Part shown: positions 35,737 through 43,794 of the stretch, in pieces | Position numbering within the stretch: position 1 is the first letter of the stretch | How the letters are laid out: the number at the start of each line of letters is the position of its first letter | Assembly (NCBI RefSeq): GCF_019923745.1 | Contig: NZ_JAANOG010000011.1 | Location: 36,198-100,197, forward strand | From: Aquirufa aurantiipilula | GTDB taxonomy: Bacteria > Bacteroidota > Bacteroidia > Cytophagales > Spirosomataceae | DNA: 64,000 bases | Direction of reading: 5' to 3' | Program-made: the position numbers and the translations under genes | The notes under the pieces: generated by a model | Database searches by the model: none | What the model was told of the DNA's origin: nothing | What the model saw: the letters and a program-made list of their open reading frames with translations, nothing else

Positions 35737-37293
35737 TTAATCCATTCTGGCTGGTGGTACTAAGATCACCTCTTCACGGTCTACAATCACCTGACCGGCT
35801 AATAAATCTTTCGTCTTTCTAATGTACTTTTTTGAACTGATGATCACTGGACATAAACTCTCGTGTTGCCTTTTAGAAAAATGCGCCGCTAAGCCAGCTG
35901 CCTCCTCGATAACCTGTTTGGGGACTACTTTTTGCTGGGGGTTTCGAATCACCACATGGGAACCAGCCACATCTCGAGCATGCAACCAAACATCGTGACG
36001 TTTGGTATACTTCATGGTCAGTAAATCATTGTTTTTGGCATTTCTTCCTACCCAAACCGTCCAACCTTGTACATCAAATACCTTGAATGGAATTTCCTCT
36101 ACGACCTTTTGAGAACTATCTTTCGTCAATAAAGGGATAAAAGCTTTCAATTGCTTTCGGTTTGTGGCTTGATAGACCTGCTCCCAACGTTCCTCCCAAA
36201 GCTTGATTTCATCCATTTTACGATCCACTTGCTCTTGCCAATGGGCTAACTCTTTGGCATAATTTTTCGACTTGCGGTAGTAATTCTCTGCATTTTGAGT
36301 TGCACTTAAACTAGCATTCAGTTTAACTTTTATGGTGCTATCTCGATAAAAATCAGGCAGTTCTACAACATTAACATTGGCAGGAATCAAATGCAAATGG
36401 GCCATAATGATATTAGCAATCTCTTCATAAGGAACGCTAGCTCCCCTTTTACTTCCTTGATTCAACAAGTCCTGTAAGTATAATTGAGTCTTCTCTTGAG
36501 CCCTTTGAAAAAAATTCAATAGCTGATTTTTCTCTTTTAAAAACTCTCCAATGGAAAAATGATACTTATATAATGCATTTAGAGCCTCCAAAGGATCATG
36601 TCCTACGTACAAGGCTTCTGTTTCCAATTTCAATAAACTAAGGTAAACCCCATCCTCTCGGTGATACACATATAGGGTTGGGTCTTCTAAATCTATTTTT
36701 AAGGATTGAAGCATTTCCCAACGATCATACAACAAGGCATTTTCATATCCCAAACTCAAAAGATGGGCTTTTATCTCTTTTCCAAAAGTGGGAAACAAGG
36801 CTGAATAATTCCCATCATGCTCTTGGAATGCCTCCCAACTTTGATCTAAGGAGCGATGTAAATTTGACAAAGAAATGTTTGCATCCTTCTTTAATCTGGA
36901 TTGAAAAAGACTCTGAAATTCCCCATCACGAAACAAAATAATGTTGGCTCGATTGCCATACATTTTGAAAAGCAAAACAAAATCACCTAAAAAATGTAGG
37001 CTAAAAGCACGCTCATTCTCATACATTTCCACTTCTTGTACCTCTGCCAAAAGAACATCTGAAAACAAATCCACGGAATTTCTTCCCGCCCGGTGAAAGT
37101 TGTCAGGAAATTGCAAACAAGAAAACTGTGGTCCTAGACAGCATTTCATCCAAAACTCTTCTCCATTTTGCCTTTCAAAACCTAAAACCAATTCATCCTT
37201 TTCTTGGGAAAAACATTGCTTTAGACGAGCATACATCAGTTTTTGACGTAAGGTTGAAGCAAGAACTCGCAAGAAATAATAATTATTGTGCAT
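35737..37293 (-). CDS. rqcH: NFACT family protein, RqcH/Rqc2 homologue
   Basis: A 518-residue NFACT protein. The N-terminal NFACT-N domain is recognisable from FVLLFKMYGNRANIILF, helix-hairpin-helix and coiled-coil regions occupy about residues 240-390, and the C-terminal NFACT-R domain has VWLHARDVAGSHVVIRNP. In bacteria RqcH binds 60S-like obstructed 50S subunits and adds alanine tails to stalled nascent chains. The protein is somewhat shorter than Bacillus RqcH. It is divergent from yigZ with only 26 bases between the two start codons. Confidence 0.88.
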   Translation of the reverse strand: MHNNYYFLRVLASTLRQKLMYARLKQCFSQEKDELVLGFERQNGEEFWMKCCLGPQFSCLQFPDNFHRAGRNSVDLFSDVLLAEVQEVEMYENERAFSLHFLGDFVLLFKMYGNRANIILFRDGEFQSLFQSRLKKDANISLSNLHRSLDQSWEAFQEHDGNYSALFPTFGKEIKAHLLSLGYENALLYDRWEMLQSLKIDLEDPTLYVYHREDGVYLSLLKLETEALYVGHDPLEALNALYKYHFSIGEFLKEKNQLLNFFQRAQEKTQLYLQDLLNQGSKRGASVPYEEIANIIMAHLHLIPANVNVVELPDFYRDSTIKVKLNASLSATQNAENYYRKSKNYAKELAHWQEQVDRKMDEIKLWEERWEQVYQATNRKQLKAFIPLLTKDSSQKVVEEIPFKVFDVQGWTVWVGRNAKNNDLLTMKYTKRHDVWLHARDVAGSHVVIRNPQQKVVPKQVIEEAAGLAAHFSKRQHESLCPVIISSKKYIRKTKDLLAGQVIVDREEVILVPPARMD

Positions 37294-37319
37294 AAATTGC
37301 GGGGAATTTAATCCTTTTC

Positions 37320-37910
37320 ATGTCCAAGCAAGATTCATATTTAACCATTGCTTCTCCTTCAGAAGGCCTGTACAAAGATAAAGGAAGTAAGTTCATCGGC
37401 ATGGCCTACCCGGTGAAAGATCTAGAAGAAATTAAAAGTCGTCTTCAAGAGCTAGCCTTATTGCATCCCAAAGCCCGACATATTTGCTATGCGTATCGAT
37501 TAGGGTTCAGTCAAGAGGAAGCCCGCTCCAATGACAATGGAGAACCTTCAGGAAGTGCAGGTAAACCTATTTTGAATACCATTTTATCTCATCAACTGCA
37601 TTATGTTTTCATTGCAGTCATTCGTTATTTTGGGGGCACTTTATTAGGGGTTCCGGGTTTAATTCATGCCTATAAAGAAGCCAGTTTAGATGCATTAGCT
37701 CATGCTGAAATTTATGAATATGAACCTTTGGTAGAAGAAGAAATCGAATTCCCCTATTCTGAGTTGAATGAGGTCATGAAAATCTGCAAAAAATTACCAA
37801 TTCGAATACTAAATCAAAAAATTGACAATCTTTGTACTTTCAATCTTTCCTTTACACAAAGAAATGCTTCTGAAGTATTAAAAGCATTGGAAAAGATTAG
37901 CCGACATTAA
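37320..37910 (+). CDS. yigZ: YigZ/IMPACT family protein
   Basis: A 196-residue UPF0029 protein: an N-terminal IMPACT domain (KFIGMAYPVKDLEEIKSRLQ, HICYAYRLG, NDNGEPSGSAGKPIL, VIRYFGGTLLGVPGLIHAY) and a C-terminal DUF1949 ferredoxin-like domain. The eukaryotic IMPACT/Yih1 homologue regulates GCN1-GCN2 signalling from stalled ribosomes; the bacterial function is unsettled. It is divergent from rqcH over a 26-base gap and is followed by the pentose-degradation pair after 18 bases. Confidence 0.92.
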   Translation: MSKQDSYLTIASPSEGLYKDKGSKFIGMAYPVKDLEEIKSRLQELALLHPKARHICYAYRLGFSQEEARSNDNGEPSGSAGKPILNTILSHQLHYVFIAVIRYFGGTLLGVPGLIHAYKEASLDALAHAEIYEYEPLVEEEIEFPYSELNEVMKICKKLPIRILNQKIDNLCTFNLSFTQRNASEVLKALEKISRH

Positions 37911-37928
37911 TACATAAACCTATTTCAA

Positions 37929-38768
37929 ATGAACTATTTTAAACTGTACCGTACTCCTCACGGACATGTCATTCAATCCAGTCAATCGGATAAATCCATT
38001 TTTCATCAAGCCACTTCTTGGGATGATTTCATCAATCAAGAAAACCTATTTGAAGCTTGTGCTAAAGCCTTTGCTCATGGTACGGAAGTGAATTTTGGCG
38101 ACATTCATCTATTGCATCCGGTAGACCAACAAGAAATTTGGGCAGCTGGTGTGACGTATTTGCGCAGCAAAGTCGCACGAATGGAAGAATCGAAGGAGTC
38201 AGGAGGAGATACATTTTATGACAAAGTATATTCTGCACCTAGACCTGAAATTTTTTATAAAGGCAATAGCCATAGAGCTGTTGGACAAGGTGGCCAAGTA
38301 AGAATTCGTAAAGATTCAGCATGGAATGTTCCTGAACCGGAATTGACGCTTTTCGTTAATGCACATGGTCAATTAGCAGGTTATACTATTGGTAATGACA
38401 TGAGTTCAAGGGATATTGAAGGAGAAAATCCATTGTATTTACCTCAGGCCAAAGTATATGATGGAGCAGCGGGTATTGGACCGTGTTTGCTGGTTACAGA
38501 CCAAGCTTTGTCACCTGAAACGGTAATTGATATGCGTATTTTCCGTGATGGAAATGAGGTTTTCCAAGGGGATACCCAAATATCTCAAATGAAAAGAACT
38601 CATGCGGAATTGGTAGAATACCTTACTCGTGAAATGTCCTTTTCTAAAGGGACATACTTGATGACAGGTACCTGTGTAGTACCTGATCATCCTTTTACTT
38701 TGCAATCAGGCGATCGCATCGAAATTCAAATTGAACCCATCGGAACTTTAATTCAAATTGTAGCATAA
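37929..38768 (+). CDS. Fumarylacetoacetate hydrolase family protein, probable 2-keto-3-deoxy-pentonate dehydratase
   Basis: A 279-residue FAH-fold protein. The metal-binding Glu pair is in WNVPEPELTLFV and the family core continues YTIGNDMSSRDIEGENPLYLPQAK. Its match to the branch that includes pentonate dehydratases (the KdxD/AraD1 group), plus its 1-base overlap with a 2,5-dioxopentanoate dehydrogenase, suggests conversion of 2-keto-3-deoxy-xylonate or -arabinonate to alpha-ketoglutarate semialdehyde. Substrate stereochemistry cannot be read. A generic FAH hydrolase is the alternative. Confidence 0.75.
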   Translation: MNYFKLYRTPHGHVIQSSQSDKSIFHQATSWDDFINQENLFEACAKAFAHGTEVNFGDIHLLHPVDQQEIWAAGVTYLRSKVARMEESKESGGDTFYDKVYSAPRPEIFYKGNSHRAVGQGGQVRIRKDSAWNVPEPELTLFVNAHGQLAGYTIGNDMSSRDIEGENPLYLPQAKVYDGAAGIGPCLLVTDQALSPETVIDMRIFRDGNEVFQGDTQISQMKRTHAELVEYLTREMSFSKGTYLMTGTCVVPDHPFTLQSGDRIEIQIEPIGTLIQIVA

Positions 38769-40258
38769 TGAACCTTACAGGTGAACAAATTATAGGAAAT
38801 TCATTTTCCAAATTAGGTACGAGTACTTTTCAAGGCATGCAAGCAGATTCAGGTATTGCGATTGCAACGCCCTTTTATGAAGCAACAAAGCTAGAAATAG
38901 ACTTAGCCATTGCTAAAGCTAAAACAGCTTTTGCCAGCTTAAGAAAAATATCCGACGAGAAAAGAGTCTTGTTTTTAGAGGCGATTGCGGAAGAAATTAT
39001 GGCCATAGGCGACCCATTGATTGAAATGGCCTGTTTAGAAGCAGGATTGCCAACTGCTCGTATTCAGGGCGAACGTGGACGCACCACAGGACAAATTTTA
39101 GCTTTTGCTAACTTTATTAAGAACAAAGCATGGGTTAATTCAATTGATGATCCCGCTTTACCTGACCGTCAACCCTTACCTAAACCTAGCTTGTTCCAAA
39201 AACAGATTCCTCTTGGACCTGTAGCGGTTTTTGGGGCAAGTAACTTCCCATTGGCATTCTCTGTAGCTGGTGGAGATACCATGTCGGCTTTAGCTGCTGG
39301 TTGCCCTGTCGTGTTCAAAGCACATCCTGCCCATCCCAATACCTGTGAAATGGTCGGAAGAGCTATTCAAAAAGCGGCACAAAGAACGGAGATGCCGGAA
39401 GGTATTTTCTCTTTGGTACATACTACTTCTCATGAATTAGGAGGTTATTTAGTGCAGCACCCAGACATTCAAGCAGTTGCATTTACGGGATCTTACCGAG
39501 GGGGAAAAGCTTTGTATGATTTAGCTGTTAGAAGACCTAATCCGATTCCAGTTTATGCTGAAATGGGAAGTATTAATCCGGTAGTTCTTCTCTCGGAGGG
39601 ACTGGCCGCCAATGGGGCTAGCCTTGCTGCTAATTTTAGTCAATCAGTATGTTTAGGACAAGGTCAGTTCTGTACCAACCCTGGCTTAATTGTTATTAAA
39701 AAATCCGATGAAGCATTTTTACAGGATTTAGCCGCGCAATTAGACACCATGTCATTGAATGCGTTTTTGACACAAGGAATTGCGCAAGCATTTACTAGGG
39801 GATGCGAAAAATTAGACCAACATCCTGATGTAAAGCGGTTTACTACTCAAGCCATTCCTTCTCCAAGCTTATTCGTTACTTCGGCACAAGCAGCCATGAA
39901 AGATCAAGAGATATTAGAAGAGGTTTTCGGACCAAGTACCTTGGCTGTGGTAGTAGAAAACCAAGCAGAAATGATTGCCTTCATTGAATCTTTACCAGGT
40001 CAACTAACGGGTACCATTCACGGAACCATTGAAGAGATTAAAGCATTTCCTGAATTAATCGAAGCATTAAGTTTACGAGTAGGCAGGATTTTACTGAATG
40101 GATTCCCCACTGGTGTGGAAGTTTCGCCAGCCATGGTTCATGGAGGCCCATTCCCTGCCACCAGTGATTCCAGAGGAACATCAGTAGGTACGCAAGCCAT
40201 ATACCGCTTCACTCGACCGATTTGCTACCAAAATTTTCCTGCTGAGTTAATCAATTAG
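38768..40258 (+). CDS. 2,5-dioxopentanoate (alpha-ketoglutarate semialdehyde) dehydrogenase
   Basis: A 496-residue aldehyde dehydrogenase of the NADP-linked KGSA group. Visible are the LGPVAVFGASNFPLAFSVAGGDTMSALAAGCPVVFKAHPAHP block, AVAFTGSYRGGKAL, the catalytic Glu in YAEMGSINPV and the catalytic Cys in GQGQFCTNPG. It would oxidise alpha-ketoglutarate semialdehyde to 2-oxoglutarate, the last step of Weimberg-type pentose or hexarate degradation. Start ATG overlaps the FAH stop by one base. The transcript ends at the repeat-borne terminator just after the stop. Confidence 0.88.
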   Translation: MNLTGEQIIGNSFSKLGTSTFQGMQADSGIAIATPFYEATKLEIDLAIAKAKTAFASLRKISDEKRVLFLEAIAEEIMAIGDPLIEMACLEAGLPTARIQGERGRTTGQILAFANFIKNKAWVNSIDDPALPDRQPLPKPSLFQKQIPLGPVAVFGASNFPLAFSVAGGDTMSALAAGCPVVFKAHPAHPNTCEMVGRAIQKAAQRTEMPEGIFSLVHTTSHELGGYLVQHPDIQAVAFTGSYRGGKALYDLAVRRPNPIPVYAEMGSINPVVLLSEGLAANGASLAANFSQSVCLGQGQFCTNPGLIVIKKSDEAFLQDLAAQLDTMSLNAFLTQGIAQAFTRGCEKLDQHPDVKRFTTQAIPSPSLFVTSAQAAMKDQEILEEVFGPSTLAVVVENQAEMIAFIESLPGQLTGTIHGTIEEIKAFPELIEALSLRVGRILLNGFPTGVEVSPAMVHGGPFPATSDSRGTSVGTQAIYRFTRPICYQNFPAELIN

Positions 40259-40259
40259 T

Positions 40260-40354
40260 TGATACAATAAACCCGATTTTCCCAACGTTGGCAAGGTTTG
40301 GAACCTTGACAACGTTAAAAAAAAGCCTGAGAAATTAACCTCAGGCTTTTCTAT
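40260..40354. repeat. 95-base direct repeat, copy A, two hairpins with terminator
   Basis: Hairpin 1 has arms AACGTTG and CAAGGTT paired to AACCTTG and CAACGTT with a 3-base loop (TGG); hairpin 2 pairs AAAAGCCTGAG with CTCAGGCTTTT. Hairpin 2 has A- and T-tracts on its two sides and should terminate transcription from both strands: the dehydrogenase (+) and yoeB (-). Identical to copy B at 40967-41061 except at four bases. The yoeB stop codon lies within its last bases. Confidence 0.9.
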
Positions 40355-40611
40355 TCGTCATAATGGAATCGACATTTGGCGATTAATATTTCTCCATCCC
40401 GATATTGATAAATCAAGCGATGTTCCTCGTCGATTCTTCTGGACCAAAATCCGGCGTATTTAAACTTCAATGGCTCTGGTTTACCAATACCATCAAATGG
40501 ATTTCGGGAAATATCCTTCAATAAATCATTGATTCGTTTTAATTTCTTCTTATCAGTCTGTTGCCAATAGACATAATCCTCCCAGGATTCATCTACAAAG
40601 ATGTATTTCAT
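40351..40611 (-). CDS. yoeB: YoeB-type toxin (ribosome-dependent mRNA interferase)
   Basis: An 86-residue Txe/YoeB toxin that aligns over its whole length with E. coli YoeB. The catalytic residues fall at the same numbers: Glu46 (GKPEPLK), Arg65 (EEHRLIY), His83 and Tyr84 (RFHYDE). YoeB binds the ribosomal A site and cuts mRNA. Start ATG overlaps the antitoxin stop by 4 bases. Nothing in the sequence suggests inactivation. Its stop sits in the outer end of direct repeat copy A. Confidence 0.95.
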   Translation of the reverse strand: MKYIFVDESWEDYVYWQQTDKKKLKRINDLLKDISRNPFDGIGKPEPLKFKYAGFWSRRIDEEHRLIYQYRDGEILIAKCRFHYDE

Positions 40612-40862
40612 TCTTCCATCAGTCTTTTACTTTGAACGTCCCCTGACCTCAGTTTTTCTATAGCAGCATCCAGCCTTTTTACATTCTCCTTTGAAGACAA
40701 TTCATGCTGAGTAGCACAAAGCGAATTATATTCCGTTAATGACATGATTACCACCCCATTATCTTTTCCTCGATTGATAATCAAGGTTTCAAAATTTCCA
40801 GTTACTTGATCTAAGTACCTTTTGATATCTTTTCTAAAATCGGAGATAGAAGTCGTTAGCAT
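40608..40862 (-). CDS. yefM: YefM/Phd-family antitoxin
   Basis: An 84-residue antitoxin. The N-terminal Phd/YefM DNA-binding domain (SISDFRKDIKRYLDQV, then VVIMSLTEYNSL) is complete and the C-terminal 30 residues are charged, as expected for the disordered YoeB-wrapping tail. It neutralises YoeB and represses the operon through the upstream TGTACA sites. It precedes yoeB with a 4-base overlap. Confidence 0.95.
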   Translation of the reverse strand: MLTTSISDFRKDIKRYLDQVTGNFETLIINRGKDNGVVIMSLTEYNSLCATQHELSSKENVKRLDAAIEKLRSGDVQSKRLMEE

Positions 40863-40874
40863 GTTTAAAAAATT

Positions 40875-40904
40875 TGTACAAATATAAGTACAATATTATG
40901 TACA
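40875..40904 (-). promoter_or_regulatory. yefM-yoeB promoter and three-site operator
   Basis: Three TGTACA-type hexamers lie at 40875-40880 (TGTACA), 40887-40892 (AGTACA) and 40899-40904 (TGTACA), centred exactly 12 bases apart. A -7 box reading TATATTTG on the minus strand (40886-40879) fits between the first two. TGTACA is the known core of the E. coli YefM-YoeB operator palindromes. No good -33 box is seen. Confidence 0.7.
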
Positions 40905-40966
40905 TATTTAATAAGTAAACTAATTTCTATTTTTATATTTAATTTGAGTCATCATTATCAATAAAC

Positions 40967-41061
40967 TGATACAATAAACCCGATTTTCCCAACGTTGGCA
41001 AGGTTCTAAACCTTGACAACGTTAAAAAAAAGCCTGAGAAATTATCCTCAGGCTTTTCTAT
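40967..41061. repeat. 95-base direct repeat, copy B, two hairpins with clpB terminator
   Basis: Same architecture as copy A at 40260-40354; 91 of 95 bases match. All four differences are in loops: CTA in place of TGG at the tip of hairpin 1, and one base in the loop of hairpin 2. On the minus strand hairpin 2 follows the clpB stop by 13 bases with a T-tract behind it. Confidence 0.9.
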
Positions 41062-41074
41062 AATTTATCTCCAT

Positions 41075-43678
41075 TTAAACGACTTCTGGATTCGGTACAT
41101 TATCAAATATCACATTACCTTCCCTATCTAAATCCATCAATACGGCTGAATCCTTTTTTACTTTACCAGATAGAATCTCTTTCGACAATTCATTCAAGAC
41201 GGCTCTTTGAAGTACTCGCTTCATTGGTCTTCCTCCGTAATTGGGATCATATCCGTCTTTGGCTAATTTAGCTAAAGCTTCATCGGTAGCTTCCAAAGTA
41301 ATTTGCTGCTCAGCCAATCTTCGCTGAATTTCTTTGAATTGAATACCCAAGATCTTTCGAGCATGTTCTTCAGATAATGGTTCAAACAAGACCACTTCAT
41401 CTACACGATTCAAAAACTCTGGACGAACCACTTGTTTCAATAAGGTCATAACTTCCTCTTTGGTCTCATCCATGATGATTTGATTATTCCAACCTTCCAT
41501 TTGTCCCATTTTTTCTTGAATCAAATGACTACCAATGTTAGATGTCATGATGATAATGGTATTTTTAAAATTGGCTGTTCTCCCTTTATTATCCGTCAAT
41601 CGACCTTCATCTAGCACTTGCAATAAGATATTCCAAACATCCGGATGGGCCTTCTCTATCTCATCCAACAACACTACCGAATAAGGTTTTCTACGCACGG
41701 CCTCTGTCAACTGTCCTCCCTCATCATAACCAACATATCCTGGAGGCGCACCAATCAAGCGGCTTACCGCATGGCGTTCTTGGTATTCCGACATATCAAT
41801 GCGAACAATCGCATTCTCGTCATTGAATAAATAAGAAGCTAGCGACTTCGCTAATTCCGTTTTACCTACACCTGTGGTACCTAAGAAAATAAAGGATCCA
41901 ATCGGGCGACGAGGGTCTTGCAAACCAGCTCTAGAACGACGAACCGCATCAGAAACCAATTCAATAGCTTGATCCTGACCAGCTACACGTTTGTGTAATT
42001 CATCTTCTAGGTGTAATAATTTATCAATTTCAGTTTGCAACATTTTACTCACCGGAATACCCGTCCACTTAGCTACCACCTCGGCTACATTCTCGGCCGT
42101 AACTTCTTCTTGCAACATGGTATTCTCTCCCGTAGAAGCCGATTGCAAATCTTTCAATTTTTGCTCTGACTCCACTAAACGGCCATAACGAATCTCCGCT
42201 ACTTTACCATAATCACCTTGACGTTCGGCTTGTTCAGCTTCTAACTTCAACTTGTCAATTTTCTCTTTCTCAGAGCGAATGGTATCCAGTACCGACTTCT
42301 CAGCCTGCCAACGCGCCTTTAAAGCATCTCTTTTTTCGGATAAATCAGCTAAATCGCGAGTTAAGATTGTTTCTTTTTCCTTATTGTTTTCTCTACGAAT
42401 CGCTTCTCGTTCTATCTCCAACTGCATGATTTTGCGTTGGATATCATCAATTTCCTCGGGTACTGAATCAATCTCCAAACGCATTTTAGCAGCAGCTTCA
42501 TCAATCAAGTCAATGGCCTTATCGGGCAAGAAACGATCTGAGATATACCGATTGGATAATTCAACTGCCGCAATCACGGCATCGTCTTGAATTCTAACCC
42601 CGTGGTGCAACTCGTATTTATCTTTTATACCACGTAAAATGGATATCGCATCTGCAACATCAGGCTCTTCCACCATAACCGCTTGAAAACGACGCTCTAA
42701 AGCCTTGTCTTTTTCGATATACTTTTGATACTCTTTTAACGTAGTGGCACCAATGGCATGTAATTCACCACGGGCCAAAGCAGGTTTTAACAAATTAGCT
42801 GCATCCATGGCTCCCTCTCCACCACCACCCGCACCAATCAAGGTGTGAATCTCATCAATGAATAACACAATCTCTCCATTGGAATCTGTTACTTCTTTAA
42901 TAACCGCCTTTAGTCTTTCTTCAAACTCACCTTTGTATTTGGCTCCAGCTACCAGCAAACCCATATCTAAGGACATAATAATCTTAGATTTTAAGTTTTC
43001 TGGCACATCACCAGACACAATTCTTTGGGCTAAACCCTCAACTATGGCAGTTTTACCAACACCAGGCTCTCCTAATAAAATGGGATTATTCTTTGTCCTA
43101 CGTGATAAAATCTGCAAGACACGTCGAATTTCTTCATCACGCCCAATCACTGGGTCAATTTTCCCAGCCTTGGCCAAATCATTCAAATTCTTACCGTATT
43201 TTTCTAAGGATTGGTAAGTACCCTCTGCATGTGGATCGTTCACTTTTCTATTTCCTCTAAGTTCAACAATGGCATTTTTTAACGAAGCGGTACTGAGGCC
43301 TAAGGATTTCAAAGCATCCGCTACGGCGTCATTCCCATCCAGCAATGAAATAAATAATACTTCCACGCTGACATACGAATCTCCCATGGTTTCCTTCCAT
43401 TTTTCAGCCTTTTGAAGGGATTGTTGCAATCCATTACTCAAAAAGGGCTCTCCTGAAACCTTGGGATAAGAGCTAATAATTTTACTTAACTTTTCTTGGA
43501 TTTGTTGGGATGAAATACCCAACTTTTTCAACAAAAATGAAACCGTTTGGGTATCATCTTGCAGAATCGCGGCCAACAAGTGACCCGTCTCAATGGCTTG
43601 CTGGCCAGCATTTGCCGCCAACTCCACTGAATTTTGAATCACAATACTCGCTTGGGAAGTGTAATTTTTAGGATTCAT
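41075..43678 (-). CDS. clpB: ATP-dependent disaggregase ClpB
   Basis: An 867-residue ClpB of normal length. It has a double Clp_N domain (residues 1-145), NBD1 with Walker A GEPGVGKT at about 203-210, the M-domain coiled coil at about 390-520 and NBD2 with GTTGVGKTEL near residue 600, FIDEIHTLIGAG and a second Walker B VLLDEIEKAHPDV. It extracts and unfolds aggregated protein with DnaK. The start at ATG 43678 gives the conserved N-terminus; a frame extension upstream has no family likeness. Heat-shock regulatory sites are not evident in the short upstream gap. Confidence 0.96.
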   Translation of the reverse strand: MNPKNYTSQASIVIQNSVELAANAGQQAIETGHLLAAILQDDTQTVSFLLKKLGISSQQIQEKLSKIISSYPKVSGEPFLSNGLQQSLQKAEKWKETMGDSYVSVEVLFISLLDGNDAVADALKSLGLSTASLKNAIVELRGNRKVNDPHAEGTYQSLEKYGKNLNDLAKAGKIDPVIGRDEEIRRVLQILSRRTKNNPILLGEPGVGKTAIVEGLAQRIVSGDVPENLKSKIIMSLDMGLLVAGAKYKGEFEERLKAVIKEVTDSNGEIVLFIDEIHTLIGAGGGGEGAMDAANLLKPALARGELHAIGATTLKEYQKYIEKDKALERRFQAVMVEEPDVADAISILRGIKDKYELHHGVRIQDDAVIAAVELSNRYISDRFLPDKAIDLIDEAAAKMRLEIDSVPEEIDDIQRKIMQLEIEREAIRRENNKEKETILTRDLADLSEKRDALKARWQAEKSVLDTIRSEKEKIDKLKLEAEQAERQGDYGKVAEIRYGRLVESEQKLKDLQSASTGENTMLQEEVTAENVAEVVAKWTGIPVSKMLQTEIDKLLHLEDELHKRVAGQDQAIELVSDAVRRSRAGLQDPRRPIGSFIFLGTTGVGKTELAKSLASYLFNDENAIVRIDMSEYQERHAVSRLIGAPPGYVGYDEGGQLTEAVRRKPYSVVLLDEIEKAHPDVWNILLQVLDEGRLTDNKGRTANFKNTIIIMTSNIGSHLIQEKMGQMEGWNNQIIMDETKEEVMTLLKQVVRPEFLNRVDEVVLFEPLSEEHARKILGIQFKEIQRRLAEQQITLEATDEALAKLAKDGYDPNYGGRPMKRVLQRAVLNELSKEILSGKVKKDSAVLMDLDREGNVIFDNVPNPEVV

Positions 43679-43794
43679 CTGTTTTTTTTCAATTTGACCT
43701 CTTCCATTCAAATCTTAATCCACAGAGAAAAATCGGAAATAATGACCTATTTATCCTTTCTAAAAACAACCAAATAAGCCATTTTGTCCGAAAA

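Noticed and set aside
40260..41061. Composite transposon or IS ends flanking yefM-yoeB
   Set aside because: No transposase gene, no terminal inverted repeats and no short target-site duplication; the flanking repeats are terminator-like hairpins.
43679..43794. Heat-shock operator (CIRCE) upstream of clpB
   Set aside because: No TTAGCACTC-type inverted repeat is present in the gap.
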